Source: Pseudomonadota bacterium (lineage in GTDB: Bacteria > Myxococcota_A > Polyangia > Polyangiales > Polyangiaceae). From it: DNA of 64,000 bases. Every line of letters begins with the position of its first letter. Positions within the stretch are counted from its first letter, which is position 1. Location: the NCBI GenBank assembly GCA_023423895.1, contig JAFAER010000106.1:1-64000 (forward strand), read 5' to 3'. Made by a program: the position numbers and the translations under genes. A model generated the notes under the pieces. The model saw only the letters and a list, made by a program, of their open reading frames with translations. It was not told the DNA's origin and did not search any database. This document shows, piece after piece, positions 26,073 to 34,063 of this stretch.

Positions 26073-27494
26073 TCAGTTCAGCGCCATGAGCTGGTGGATG
26101 CTTCCGCGCACGGACGGTGGCGGACCGACGCGGTCCTCGCGCGCGTGGAGGCGCATGGGAAGACCGTGCTTCACGCCGAGGATCGGGCCGCGCGCGCGGT
26201 ACGAGATGTCCGCGCCGGGGACGAGCGAGAACCGAAAGCGCTGCAGGATCATCGGGAGCAGCACACGCAGCGTCAGCGCGGCGAAGTTCGCACCGAGACA
26301 CGTGCGGGGCCCCGCGCTGAAAGGAAGATATTCGTACGGGCCGGGCTGGATGCTCGACCAGCGTTCGGGAAGGAAGCGGTCGGGATCCGGATAGAGGTCC
26401 GTGTTTCGGTGGGTCACCATCGGGCTGATGATGACGGACGTGCCGTCCGGGAGGTCGTAGTCGCCGAGCTTCACGCCGCCCTTCGGCCGCCGGAAGAAGA
26501 GGAACGGCGGCGAGAAGAGACGCATGCTCTCCTTCAGCGACGCCTCGAACGTCGTCAGCTTGCCGAGCTGGTCCATCGTCGGCGCTTCCCCGTGCAGCGT
26601 GCTCGTGAGCTCTTCGAGGACGCCCGAGTGCGCGCGCGGATGCCGCTCGAGCATGAAGATCGCCCAGCCGAGGTTCGTCGCCACGGTCTTGTGGCCGGCG
26701 ATGAAGAACTCGTTCGCCGCGCCGATGAGCTGCCGCTCGGTCAGCGCATTTCCGTTCTCGTCGCGTGCCTCGATCAGAATCGAGAGCGCGTCTCGCTTCG
26801 CGCTGACCTTTCCTTCGCGGTCGGCGATGAACCGCTTGAGCTGCTGCTCGTAGTCGTCGCAGAAGCGAAGGAACTTCGCGTACGGCGTACCGCGCACGTC
26901 GAGCGGCACGAGCCCGGTCTTCAGCGCGGTCGCTTCGTGATTGAACCGCAGCGACATGTCCGCGAGTCGGCGGGCATCGCCGGAGAGCTCGAGACCGAAG
27001 AAGCAGCGGAACGAGATCGTGAGTGCGATGTCCGCCATCTCGGTCGCGAGATCGATCGTCTGCCCCGGACGCCAGCGCGAGATGTGCTTCTCGCCGATGT
27101 CGACGATGTCGGCGTGATAGTTCTCGAGGTAGCTCTTCTGGAAGAGCGGCATCATCATTCGCCGCAGCCAGGTGTGCTCCTCGCCGTTCGAGGCGACGAG
27201 GAAGCTGAGGAGCCGTTCGAGGGAGCTGCCCGGAGGTACCGGCATCGGAACCTCGACGGCGTTGCGGAAGATCCCCGGGTTCGAGAGGACCTGCCGATTC
27301 AGCTCGGGGCCGAACGCGCACACGAGCGAAGCGTCGCCGGCGGAGACGGCGGCGATGTTCCCATACCGACGGCTTATGTCGCGCAGGCACCTGACCGGAT
27401 CGCTGAAGAAGCGAACCATGCTGCCCAGTGGACCGAGGAGCGGAATCGGACGCGGACCGGGAAGCGGTACGCGCGGAAGGCGCCGCAGTTTCAT
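26073..27494 (-). CDS. Cytochrome P450 monooxygenase
   Basis: A 473-residue P450. The haem-binding loop is PFSAGPRTCLGANFA with the axial Cys; the K-helix E-x-x-R is in LKESMRLFSPP; the I-helix motif is NEFFIAGHKTVATNL, with K in place of the usual acidic residue before Thr (AGHKT versus AG(D/E)(D/E)T), which may change proton delivery. The N-terminus LPRVPLPGPRPIPLLG is Pro-rich as in class II-like P450s, without a clear membrane anchor. MKLRR at 27494 is chosen because AGAGG lies six bases upstream. Redox partners are not in the window. A tailoring step on the prenylated product is inferred from position. Confidence 0.95.
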   Translation of the reverse strand: MKLRRLPRVPLPGPRPIPLLGPLGSMVRFFSDPVRCLRDISRRYGNIAAVSAGDASLVCAFGPELNRQVLSNPGIFRNAVEVPMPVPPGSSLERLLSFLVASNGEEHTWLRRMMMPLFQKSYLENYHADIVDIGEKHISRWRPGQTIDLATEMADIALTISFRCFFGLELSGDARRLADMSLRFNHEATALKTGLVPLDVRGTPYAKFLRFCDDYEQQLKRFIADREGKVSAKRDALSILIEARDENGNALTERQLIGAANEFFIAGHKTVATNLGWAIFMLERHPRAHSGVLEELTSTLHGEAPTMDQLGKLTTFEASLKESMRLFSPPFLFFRRPKGGVKLGDYDLPDGTSVIISPMVTHRNTDLYPDPDRFLPERWSSIQPGPYEYLPFSAGPRTCLGANFAALTLRVLLPMILQRFRFSLVPGADISYRARGPILGVKHGLPMRLHAREDRVGPPPSVRGSIHQLMALN

Positions 27495-27672
27495 GAGACC
27501 TCTGATGGGTTCGTGCAATCGTGCACGCGACGGCGTGCGACTCGAACGAGCTCCACGAGCTCGGCATTCCAGCTAGCTGCCGCAGTGTCTGCGCGCGCGC
27601 ACGCGCCGGGACGTTCACCCGTTCGGCGCGTGCGCCATGCGAAGCGCAGGCGGAGTCCTCGGTCCCGAGTCG

Positions 27673-28239
27673 TCAGTCCCAGTTGACGACGAAGCGGACC
27701 TCGTCGGGGCCCGGCTCTGCGAGAGACCACGGCGAGCACGTCATCCGGACGTTCTCGAGACCCATGCCTCGGAAGGGAACCAGCGCCCACCCGACCGTGG
27801 TGGGACCGAAGTGGTCATAACCCTTGATGCCGCGTGCGAGCAGGACGACGCGCTTGGGGCCGACTTCCTCGACGACGCCCTCGCCGCCCTGCTGATCGCG
27901 CTTGTAGAACTCGGAGAACCTGCTCGCGAACATCTTCGGCGTCAGGATCTTGAGCAGCAGCTTGAAGAACGTGTTCGTCGCGTAGCCGCCGACCATCTCT
28001 CCACACCGGAGGAGCGCGTCGTAGACGGCCTTCTCGTCTCGCGGCGTGGCGGCGTCGGCGATGGCGCGCCACAACGTCGTGAGCTCCTCGCGCGGACGCC
28101 AGTCCTTCGCCTGGAACGCCGTCTGGCTGTGCCGGATCTTCTCGAGCAACTCCGGTGGAACACGCTTGTTCAACACCGGGTCTTCGAGAATGTAGCGACC
28201 CGTGTAGTGGATCATGTGCCCTTTGACGAGCTCTTCCAC
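27673..28239 (-). CDS. Uncharacterised protein, possibly DUF2378-like (myxobacterial paralogous family)
   Basis: A 188-residue, mostly helical protein with no signal peptide. A GTG start at 28239 has a strong AGAGGGG six bases upstream. The layout, a helical N-terminal half followed by a beta-rich part with VVEEVGPKRVVLLARGIKGYDHFGP and an ending DEVRFVVNWD, resembles the TIGR02265/DUF2378 family expanded in myxobacteria, but this is a weak match made by eye. It is the first gene of the minus-strand run leading to the P450 and di-iron enzyme, 178 bp upstream of the P450, and follows the palindromic control region at 28291-28333. Confidence 0.6.
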   Translation of the reverse strand: MEELVKGHMIHYTGRYILEDPVLNKRVPPELLEKIRHSQTAFQAKDWRPREELTTLWRAIADAATPRDEKAVYDALLRCGEMVGGYATNTFFKLLLKILTPKMFASRFSEFYKRDQQGGEGVVEEVGPKRVVLLARGIKGYDHFGPTTVGWALVPFRGMGLENVRMTCSPWSLAEPGPDEVRFVVNWD

Positions 28240-28290
28240 GGATACCCCTCTTGTAGTCCACTCGCGACGAATCGTGCGGCGTGGGACGAC

Positions 28291-28333
28291 ACAATAAAGA
28301 CCCTAACGTATTGACCTCGTCAATACTTATTGT
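28291..28333. promoter_or_regulatory. Nested palindromic control region of the minus-strand cluster operon
   Basis: The inner element GTATTGAC-CTC-GTCAATAC (28308-28326) has perfect 8-bp arms; flanking it are ACAATAA (28291-28297) and its exact complement TTATTGT (28327-28333). The stretch is AT-rich in a GC-rich genome, ends about 50 bp upstream of the GTG at 28239, and the minus strand carries TTGACG as a possible -35 box inside the inner repeat. Best explained as an operator overlapping a promoter. Confidence 0.6.
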
Positions 28334-28393
28334 GCGTCTGTCACGGAAGGCATGATTTCCACGCATTCGCGTGGAGTGCCGGATTGCCGGCCT

Positions 28394-29056
28394 TCAGCGG
28401 TCTTCCTGGTCGCTTTCCTGCTCGGTGAGGAAGCGTCGCACGTAGCGCTGGAGGGCGTTCCGCATCGTCCGGTGTGTGACGACACCGCTCAGGTCGACGC
28501 CCATGTGGATGATCGTCTGGGCGATCGAGGGATTGATGCCGGTGAGCAGACACTCCGCGCCCAGGAGACGAACGGCTCGTGCCATCCGGAGGAAGTGGTC
28601 TGCGGTGCCCGTGTCCATCACCTGGATGCCGGTGATGTCGATGATCGCGCAGTCGGCCTTCTTCTCGACGATCGCGCTGAGGAGCGCCTCGGTCATCTCT
28701 GCGCTCCGGGTGCTGTCGAGCACGCCGACGACCGGCAGGCAGAGGACTCCTTCCCAGACCTCGATGATCGGCGTCGACAGCTCGCGGATGGCCGCGCGCT
28801 GGACCTCGATCGTCGCAAGCTTCTCTTCGAGCTCCTGCTGGTACGCGGCGCTTCGCTGCTGCTCCTTCGCCAGCGAATCGATCATCTGGTTGATGCCCGT
28901 GTAGAGCGTCGAGAGCGCATGATCTTCGGGCAGATCGCTCCGAAGTCGCGACGAGTAGTCGCCGTTTCCGACGTCGGCGACGACGAGCAGCACGTCGGCG
29001 ATCCTCTCGAGCATCAGCTCGGCAAGGTTGCTCTCCGTTCCGCCTTCAGCAGCCAT
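28394..29056 (-). CDS. RsbR-like STAS-domain stressosome protein
   Basis: A 220-residue protein: an N-terminal helical region (about 1-95) in place of the non-haem globin sensor of RsbRA, then a C-terminal STAS domain (about 96-205). Both phosphorylatable threonines of RsbR are kept: T149 in DITGIQVMDTGTADHF and T181 in NPSIAQTIIHMGVDL. In Bacillus these are modified by RsbT to control release of the kinase from the stressosome. LYTGINQMIDSLAKEQ resembles a HAMP-like linker. It is downstream of, and on the same strand as, the RsbS-like gene (107-bp gap), so RsbR and RsbS are probably made together. Confidence 0.88.
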   Translation of the reverse strand: MAAEGGTESNLAELMLERIADVLLVVADVGNGDYSSRLRSDLPEDHALSTLYTGINQMIDSLAKEQQRSAAYQQELEEKLATIEVQRAAIRELSTPIIEVWEGVLCLPVVGVLDSTRSAEMTEALLSAIVEKKADCAIIDITGIQVMDTGTADHFLRMARAVRLLGAECLLTGINPSIAQTIIHMGVDLSGVVTHRTMRNALQRYVRRFLTEQESDQEDR

Positions 29057-29163
29057 TCAGATCCTCCAGCCCAGCACGCGTCCGACCCTGCGGATCATTC
29101 GAAGCCCGCAGGGTCGCATTTGGATTCGTGGAAGCCAACAAAAGTCAGCCATCCCGACGGAGC

Positions 29164-29634
29164 TCAGGACGACTTCGAGTCGTCTTTCTCTCGGCTGACG
29201 CGGCGGCCCTCTCGGTCGCGGCCTTCGCCGTTCTTGCCGCCACCGACGCCGCGGGGGCCGCTCTTTGTTTCGAGGCGTCCGATGCCGAGAGACTTGAACG
29301 CTTCTTCGAGGGTGAGCGCGGTTCGCACCACGCCCATGTCGATGCCCATCGTCTGGAGGGTGATCGCGACCTGGGCATTCATCCCGCACATGATGCTGTG
29401 GGCTCCCATCAGCCGGGCAGAGGCGGCGAGCCTAGAGAGCACGGCGCAGAGATGGCTGTCGACCATCCAGATGCCGGTCAGGTCGATGATCAGGCCTTCG
29501 GCACCCGTGTCACGGATCGTGTCGAGGACTTGATCGACCAGACGCTCTGCGATGGCGTCGCTGATCTCTCCCTGGAGCGGGACGAGGATGTGGTTCCAGA
29601 CGTTGATCACCGGAAGGCGGTCGCTATCCGTCAT
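29164..29634 (-). CDS. RsbS-like STAS protein with basic C-terminal tail
   Basis: A 156-residue product starting MTDSDRLPVINVWNHILVPL at ATG 29634, with GGCGGAG just upstream; an open frame beyond is Arg-rich and not used. The single STAS domain has the RsbS serine in DLTGIWMVDSHLC (S60; B. subtilis S59). Beyond residue 120 there is a charged, Gly/Arg/Lys-rich tail (GVGGGKNGEGRDREG) not found in classical RsbS, which is about 120 residues. It would pair with the RsbR-like protein in a stressosome core and be a substrate for the RsbT kinase encoded at 31664. Confidence 0.87.
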   Translation of the reverse strand: MTDSDRLPVINVWNHILVPLQGEISDAIAERLVDQVLDTIRDTGAEGLIIDLTGIWMVDSHLCAVLSRLAASARLMGAHSIMCGMNAQVAITLQTMGIDMGVVRTALTLEEAFKSLGIGRLETKSGPRGVGGGKNGEGRDREGRRVSREKDDSKSS

Positions 29635-29801
29635 GTCTCCGCCACGTTCGCACGAGACGCTCCGCTCCGTCGAGAAGAGAACATGCCCGACATCGTGCGC
29701 ATGAAGCAGACAACCCATCCAGCCAGCGCCATCCAACGACCCCATCCGCTCCATCCGCGCGAGGCCTGCTGACGCCGGCGAAGACGCGAGGCTCTCGTGA
29801 T
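29635..29801. other. Divergent region between the RsbS-like and Hpt genes
   Basis: 167 bp holding the promoters of the leftward STAS pair and of the rightward Hpt-CheB pair. No clear hexamers or inverted repeats were identified. Confidence 0.35.
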
Positions 29802-30119
29802 ATGGTGAGTTCCATGGAATTGCGGGAAAGCTTCCGCGCGCCCTTCCTGCAGATGGCTTGGCAGCGTCACGGTCGGATCGCCGACTTCGTCCAGCGGGGT
29901 GACGTCGCCGAGCTCCGATCGGCTGCATCCGAGCTCCACTGTCTCTCCGGCGAGGCGAGCATGCTCGACTTCGGCGTCGTCGCCGATCTCGCCCGCCACG
30001 CCGAGGAGGCGGCGCGGAGCGGCGACCGGGCGAAGGTCGTGAAGCTCGTCGCCGAGCTCCACTCCGCCATCAAGGACGTCGAGGCGGAGGGGCGGGCGAA
30101 GGCGCAGGAGAAGGCCTGA
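29802..30119 (+). CDS. Stand-alone histidine phosphotransfer (Hpt) protein
   Basis: A 105-residue helical-bundle protein with the Hpt motif ELHCLSGEASMLDF, whose H46 would carry the phosphoryl group; the usual K of H-x-L-K-G-x-A is replaced by Ser, as in some Hpt variants. It ends in charged helical sequence (RAKAQEKA). The stop overlaps the start of the CheB-like gene (TGATG), so the two are coupled. An internal ATG at 29814 is an alternative start. It could pass phosphate between receivers in this island. Confidence 0.8.
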   Translation: MVSSMELRESFRAPFLQMAWQRHGRIADFVQRGDVAELRSAASELHCLSGEASMLDFGVVADLARHAEEAARSGDRAKVVKLVAELHSAIKDVEAEGRAKAQEKA

Positions 30120-31210
30120 TGATCCGCGTCGTCTGTTGTGATGACTCCTCGCTCTCGCGGATGATCCTGCAGAAGGTCCTCGAGGCCGACGGCGACATCA
30201 AAATCGTCGGACAGGCCGCGAACGGCTTCGAAGCGGTGCCCCGCATCCAGGAGCACAAGCCCGATCTCGTCACGATGGACATCGACATGCCGGGACCGAA
30301 CGGCCTCGAGACCATCGAGCGGATCATGCACACGTGCCCGGTGCCGATCCTCGTCGTGACGGGTGAGCGCCTCGGACCCGAGACGGATCTCGGTTTCCGT
30401 GCGATCCAGCTCGGCGCGCTCGACTTCATGGCGAAGCCGTCGATCGGCGACGAAGGGAGCATGACGCGCCTTCGCGCCCAGGTTCGTGCGCTCGCCGGCA
30501 CGCCGGTGTTCCTGCACACCGAGGACCGCGAGGCCGCGTCGCGAACCGGCCGTCAGCAGTCGATGCCGGATGCTCCACCGTTCTCGATCGTCGCGATCGC
30601 GTCCGGGACCGGAGGGCCGAAGTCCGTTGCGACGATCCTCCAGTCGCTGCCGCCGAACTTCGGAGCGCCGGTCGTGATCGTCCAGCAGATGCCGGAGAAG
30701 TTCAACGGCGCGTACGCGAAGTATCTCCAGTCGCTCACGCAGCTTCGGGTCGTGACGGTCGAAGCGATGCCGCACGACTGCCTGCCCGGAGAGGTGCTGT
30801 TGCCGGGCTCGGATGCGCACGTCTACTTCCCGCGGCGCGGCGTCGTCGTCGGGATGCACAGCGAGCCGTATGCGGGGCAGCGCCCGTCGGCGACGGTACT
30901 GCTGAGGTCGATCGCCGAGACCTACGGAGCCGATGCGGTCGGCATCCTGCTCTCGGGCACGGGCGACGACGGCATCGAGGGCCTGGCAGCGTTGCGCAGC
31001 ACCGGCGCGCTCACGCTCGCCGAAAGCCCCACGTCCGCGGCGATCGCGGAGACGCCGGAGAAGGCGCTGAAGGTCGGGGCCGCCTCACGCGCGCTGCCCG
31101 CGCAGATGATCGCCAACTGCCTGGTCAGCGCGATGGCCGCGATGAACTCGAAGACGACGGCGCCGCCGAGCACGGACGCGTCGCTCGCTCATCTCATGGA
31201 TGAGATTTAG
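30119..31210 (+). CDS. CheB-like protein with intact receiver and disrupted methylesterase active site
   Basis: A 363-residue protein with a normal CheB plan: receiver (about 1-125; D8/D9, phospho-acceptor D54 in VTMDIDMPG, K106) and a CheB methylesterase-fold domain (about 155-345). In the enzyme domain the nucleophile block reads AIASGTGGP, with Gly163 aligned to the catalytic Ser164 of enteric CheB and Ser162 shifted one place; the His block reads VIVQQMP, with Gln190 in place of the catalytic His; the Asp block LSGTGDDG keeps D284. Loss of Ser and His predicts no methylesterase activity. No CheR, MCP or CheW gene is near. A role as a phosphorylation-controlled binding protein is inferred. 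Confidence 0.9.
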   Translation: MIRVVCCDDSSLSRMILQKVLEADGDIKIVGQAANGFEAVPRIQEHKPDLVTMDIDMPGPNGLETIERIMHTCPVPILVVTGERLGPETDLGFRAIQLGALDFMAKPSIGDEGSMTRLRAQVRALAGTPVFLHTEDREAASRTGRQQSMPDAPPFSIVAIASGTGGPKSVATILQSLPPNFGAPVVIVQQMPEKFNGAYAKYLQSLTQLRVVTVEAMPHDCLPGEVLLPGSDAHVYFPRRGVVVGMHSEPYAGQRPSATVLLRSIAETYGADAVGILLSGTGDDGIEGLAALRSTGALTLAESPTSAAIAETPEKALKVGAASRALPAQMIANCLVSAMAAMNSKTTAPPSTDASLAHLMDEI

Positions 31211-31587
31211 GACGCCGTGAGGAACGGAGTGAGTCGCTCGGCGAGCGTTGCGCCGTCTTTCGGAACGAAGCCGCGGGCACCGCTGCGCTCGACGAGCGCT
31301 CGGATCTCGGCTTCCGAACGGTCGGAGAAGATCACGACCGGAAACTGTGGTACGTGCGACATGATGGTGTCGACGAGAAGGTCGTCGCTCACGCCCGGGA
31401 ACGTCGCGTCGACGAGGAGCAGGTCGGGGCGATCTTTCGCAACGGCCTCGCCAATGCGACGCGGATCGTCGACCGTGCTCACCTCGAATCCGGATGCAGA
31501 AAGAGCATGAACAACCACGGCTCGGACGAGCGCGCTGTCGTCGACCAGCAGGATCTTTCGGCGGGTGCTCACGGTTCGATGGACCAT
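31207..31587 (-). CDS. Single-domain response regulator
   Basis: A 126-residue receiver: acidic pair in LLVDDSALVRA, phospho-acceptor D60 in LLLVDATFPG, Ser in VVIFSDRSEAEI and Lys in GFVPKDGAT. No output domain, so it acts by protein binding or as a relay partner for the Hpt/CheA proteins. ATG 31587 or a GTG 15 bases inside could be the start. It is convergent with the CheB-like gene, the two overlapping by 4 bp at their stops, and divergent from the RsbT gene. Confidence 0.9.
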   Translation of the reverse strand: MVHRTVSTRRKILLVDDSALVRAVVVHALSASGFEVSTVDDPRRIGEAVAKDRPDLLLVDATFPGVSDDLLVDTIMSHVPQFPVVIFSDRSEAEIRALVERSGARGFVPKDGATLAERLTPFLTAS

Positions 31588-31663
31588 AGTCGAACGCGTT
31601 TTTCGCTGGTGAGGTTTCCGATCATGTGCGGCTCGGCTCGGCTCGAACGCGACGGAGAATGAC

Positions 31664-32065
31664 ATGGGGCCCGAGTCGCTCGACATCGCCATCAAAGTGG
31701 AAGGCGACATCGTCCGCGCTCGAGGAGCCGGCCGCGACATGTGCCGTGATCTCGGCCTGAGCGAGATCAATCAGGTGAAGGTCGCGACCGCGATATCCGA
31801 GCTCGCACGCAACATCTTCCACTACGCCAAGACCGGCAACATCCTCCTCAAGCGCTTGTCTGCGCCGCGTCCCGGGATCGAGATCATCGCGACGGACCAG
31901 GGGCCCGGCATCCCCGACGTGAAGCTCGTCTTGAGCGGGGCCTACAAGTCCAAGACGGGCATGGGGAAGGGCTTGCTCGGTGCACGCCGGCTCGTGGACC
32001 ACTTCGAGGTCGATACCGCTCCGGAGCGCGGAACGCGCGTCGTCCTACGGAAATACGCTCGCTGA
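31664..32065 (+). CDS. rsbT: RsbT-type serine/threonine kinase
   Basis: A 133-residue HATPase_c kinase of the RsbT group: N-box ISELARNIFHYAKTG (N50), G1 box ATDQGPGIPD, and G2 loop GMGKGLLGARRLVD, ending GTRVVLRKY. Size, box spacing and the opening around DIVRARGAGRDMC match B. subtilis RsbT, which is held by the RsbR/RsbS core until stress, then phosphorylates them and activates the phosphatase RsbU. The next gene, 2 bp on, encodes an RsbU-like phosphatase, as expected. GGAGAATGAC precedes the ATG. Confidence 0.92.
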   Translation: MGPESLDIAIKVEGDIVRARGAGRDMCRDLGLSEINQVKVATAISELARNIFHYAKTGNILLKRLSAPRPGIEIIATDQGPGIPDVKLVLSGAYKSKTGMGKGLLGARRLVDHFEVDTAPERGTRVVLRKYAR

Positions 32066-32067
32066 CG

Positions 32068-33423
32068 ATGAGCGTTTCGGAAGGGGCCGACCGCTCGCGT
32101 CGCGTCGACGAGCTCGAAGAGCGCGTCGAACGGCTGCGTGCGTTCGGTAGCCTCCGACGGAGCTTCCGCGGAATAGAGGAGCCCGACGTCATCGCCGCGG
32201 CGGCCGTACGCTTCGCCGTCGACGTCCTTCGATGCACGCACTTCATCATCTGGTGCGGAGAGAAGGACGACTCCGATTTCGACCTCCTCACGACGGCCCC
32301 TGACGGGCTCGACATCCCGAACACGATCGAGCGGACGAGCGCGCTCGGCGTCGAGCTCGAGACGTCGCTGTCGACGAGCGATCCCGAGCTGCTCGCCGTC
32401 GCCGGGATCCAGCCGGGCACGAACGCGCTCGCTCTGGCGCTGCGAGCGTCGTCGACGCAGCTCATCGGCGTTGCCGTCGTCGTCGGGACCGTGCCCGAAG
32501 CGGAGCTGCTCGACGAGCTCGTGTTCGACGTCGAGAGCGCGCTCGCGGCGCGGATGATCGCGCGGCTGCGCGCCGAGGAGCTCGCCGTGCTCGAGATCCA
32601 GGAGCGCGAGCTCGTCGGACTCCTCCGGGACGTCGAAGCGCGCGACGCGATCATCCAGCGCGACCTCGAGGAGGCGCGTCAGTTCCAGCGCAAGATGCTC
32701 GGCGTGCCGCCGCGTGTCGACGGCGCCGCGATCGAGATCGTCTACAAGCCGCTCGGTCTCGTAGGCGGCGACCTGTATGCGGTCTCGGTCGACGGCACGC
32801 GCCTTCGGCTCTTCGTCGCCGATGCGACGGGCCACGGCGTGCGTGCGTCGCTCACGACGATGTTCATCAAGAGCGGCTACGAGGCCGTCCGCGGCGCGGC
32901 GGCTGGTCCAGCAGCGCTGCTCTCGGCCCTCAACGACGCCATCGCGCACACGTACCGGAGCGCCGAGATGTTGTTCTCGGCAGCATGCGTCGACATCGAT
33001 CTCGCGACCGGACGCATCACGACGTCGTCGGCCGCCCATCCGGCCGTCTGCGTGGTCCGTCGCGGCGAGGCGTCTTTCATCGAGGGCGGAGGCGCGTTCC
33101 TCGGGCTTCGCAGCGGGATGAAGTTCACGACGCACGAGATGACGATCGAGCCGGGCGACGGCGTGTACCTCTATACGGACGGCTTCATCGAGGCCCGGAA
33201 GCAGAACACGCTCTTCGGCGACGAACGCTTCAAGGACGCGCTCGTGGTGGCCCACAACGGAGGTGGGCTGGCGGGCGAAGGCGTCCTCGCGGCCGTCACG
33301 GCGTTCCTCGACGGGACGCCGCTCGACGACGACGGCACCTTCGTCGGTGTGCGATACGGCGTCGACGGTCCGTCGCGGGTTGCGGCCGAGCTCGATCCGG
33401 TAGACGGCTCAGCGAAGGCCTGA
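32068..33423 (+). CDS. SpoIIE/RsbU-type PP2C phosphatase with N-terminal sensor-like domain
   Basis: A 451-residue protein: a GAF-like or related N-terminal region (about 25-175), a helical linker with the RsbU-type D-L-E-E-A-R-Q-F-Q-R-K-M-L segment (about 205-217), then a SpoIIE phosphatase domain with VGGDLYAVSV, VADATGHGVRASL (metal-binding Asp residues), TSSAAHPAVCVV and GVYLYTDGFIEAR. It would dephosphorylate a STAS or SiaC-like antagonist, and might be activated by RsbT binding, though the N-terminus is not RsbU's four-helix domain. Two bases separate it from rsbT. Its likely target is one of the STAS-like proteins encoded just downstream. Confidence 0.9.
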   Translation: MSVSEGADRSRRVDELEERVERLRAFGSLRRSFRGIEEPDVIAAAAVRFAVDVLRCTHFIIWCGEKDDSDFDLLTTAPDGLDIPNTIERTSALGVELETSLSTSDPELLAVAGIQPGTNALALALRASSTQLIGVAVVVGTVPEAELLDELVFDVESALAARMIARLRAEELAVLEIQERELVGLLRDVEARDAIIQRDLEEARQFQRKMLGVPPRVDGAAIEIVYKPLGLVGGDLYAVSVDGTRLRLFVADATGHGVRASLTTMFIKSGYEAVRGAAAGPAALLSALNDAIAHTYRSAEMLFSAACVDIDLATGRITTSSAAHPAVCVVRRGEASFIEGGGAFLGLRSGMKFTTHEMTIEPGDGVYLYTDGFIEARKQNTLFGDERFKDALVVAHNGGGLAGEGVLAAVTAFLDGTPLDDDGTFVGVRYGVDGPSRVAAELDPVDGSAKA

Positions 33424-33535
33424 CGAAAACACCCACTCCTACGGCGAGAACAATTCGTCGAAGTAGGGAGAATCGTCGGACCTAGGTGCGGCAGGCGCTT
33501 GCAGTGCGGACGCCGCTGGGTAACATCCACAACAC

Positions 33536-34063
33536 ATGCGGTCATCCGGTTTGGCAAGCGAAGACGCTCTCTTCGAGCTGCGCTTCCAGCCGTCAGTAGC
33601 GCTGGTGTCCACGGTCCGCCGTTTCGTGACGGACTTCTATCGCGAGCTCTTTCTCGACGCCGACGTGAGCCACAAGCTCGCGATGGCGACGCACGAGATG
33701 CTCGAGAACACGGTGCACTACTCGATCGATCGGCGATCCGAGCTCGTCATCTCGCTCCACCACGTCGGGACGCAGTACGTCGTCACGATCCGGACGAAAA
33801 ACCGTGCGAGCGACGAGCGGCTTCACAAAGTTCGGTGCGCGCTCGAGGAAGTCGTGAGCGCGGCCGATCCTGATGCGCTCTACAACGAGCTCGTCCGACG
33901 TGCGGCGAAACGCCGTGACGGCGGCTCCGGGCTCGGGCTCGGGCGCATCCGAGCCGAAGCCGATCTCGAGTTGTCGTACGCCATCGAGGGGGACACCGTC
34001 GTCGTCACAGCGGAAGGCCGCTTCCAACAGCGCGCGGGCGCGCTCTCGGTGGACTCACCATGA
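33536..34063 (+). CDS. HATPase-like kinase, SiaB/RsbW type
   Basis: A 175-residue ATP-binding-fold protein with an N-box MATHEMLENTVHYSIDRR and a G2 loop DGGSGLGLGRIRAEADLE. The D-x-G-x-G (G1) box is missing (VVTIRTKNRASDE occupies that place). This layout resembles SiaB-type kinases that phosphorylate SiaC-like proteins. Its stop overlaps the start of the next gene (ATGA), which encodes a STAS/SiaC-like protein, and an RsbU/SiaA-like phosphatase precedes it, so the three may form a kinase-substrate-phosphatase switch. The assignment to SiaB rather than RsbW is tentative. Confidence 0.77.
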   Translation: MRSSGLASEDALFELRFQPSVALVSTVRRFVTDFYRELFLDADVSHKLAMATHEMLENTVHYSIDRRSELVISLHHVGTQYVVTIRTKNRASDERLHKVRCALEEVVSAADPDALYNELVRRAAKRRDGGSGLGLGRIRAEADLELSYAIEGDTVVVTAEGRFQQRAGALSVDSP

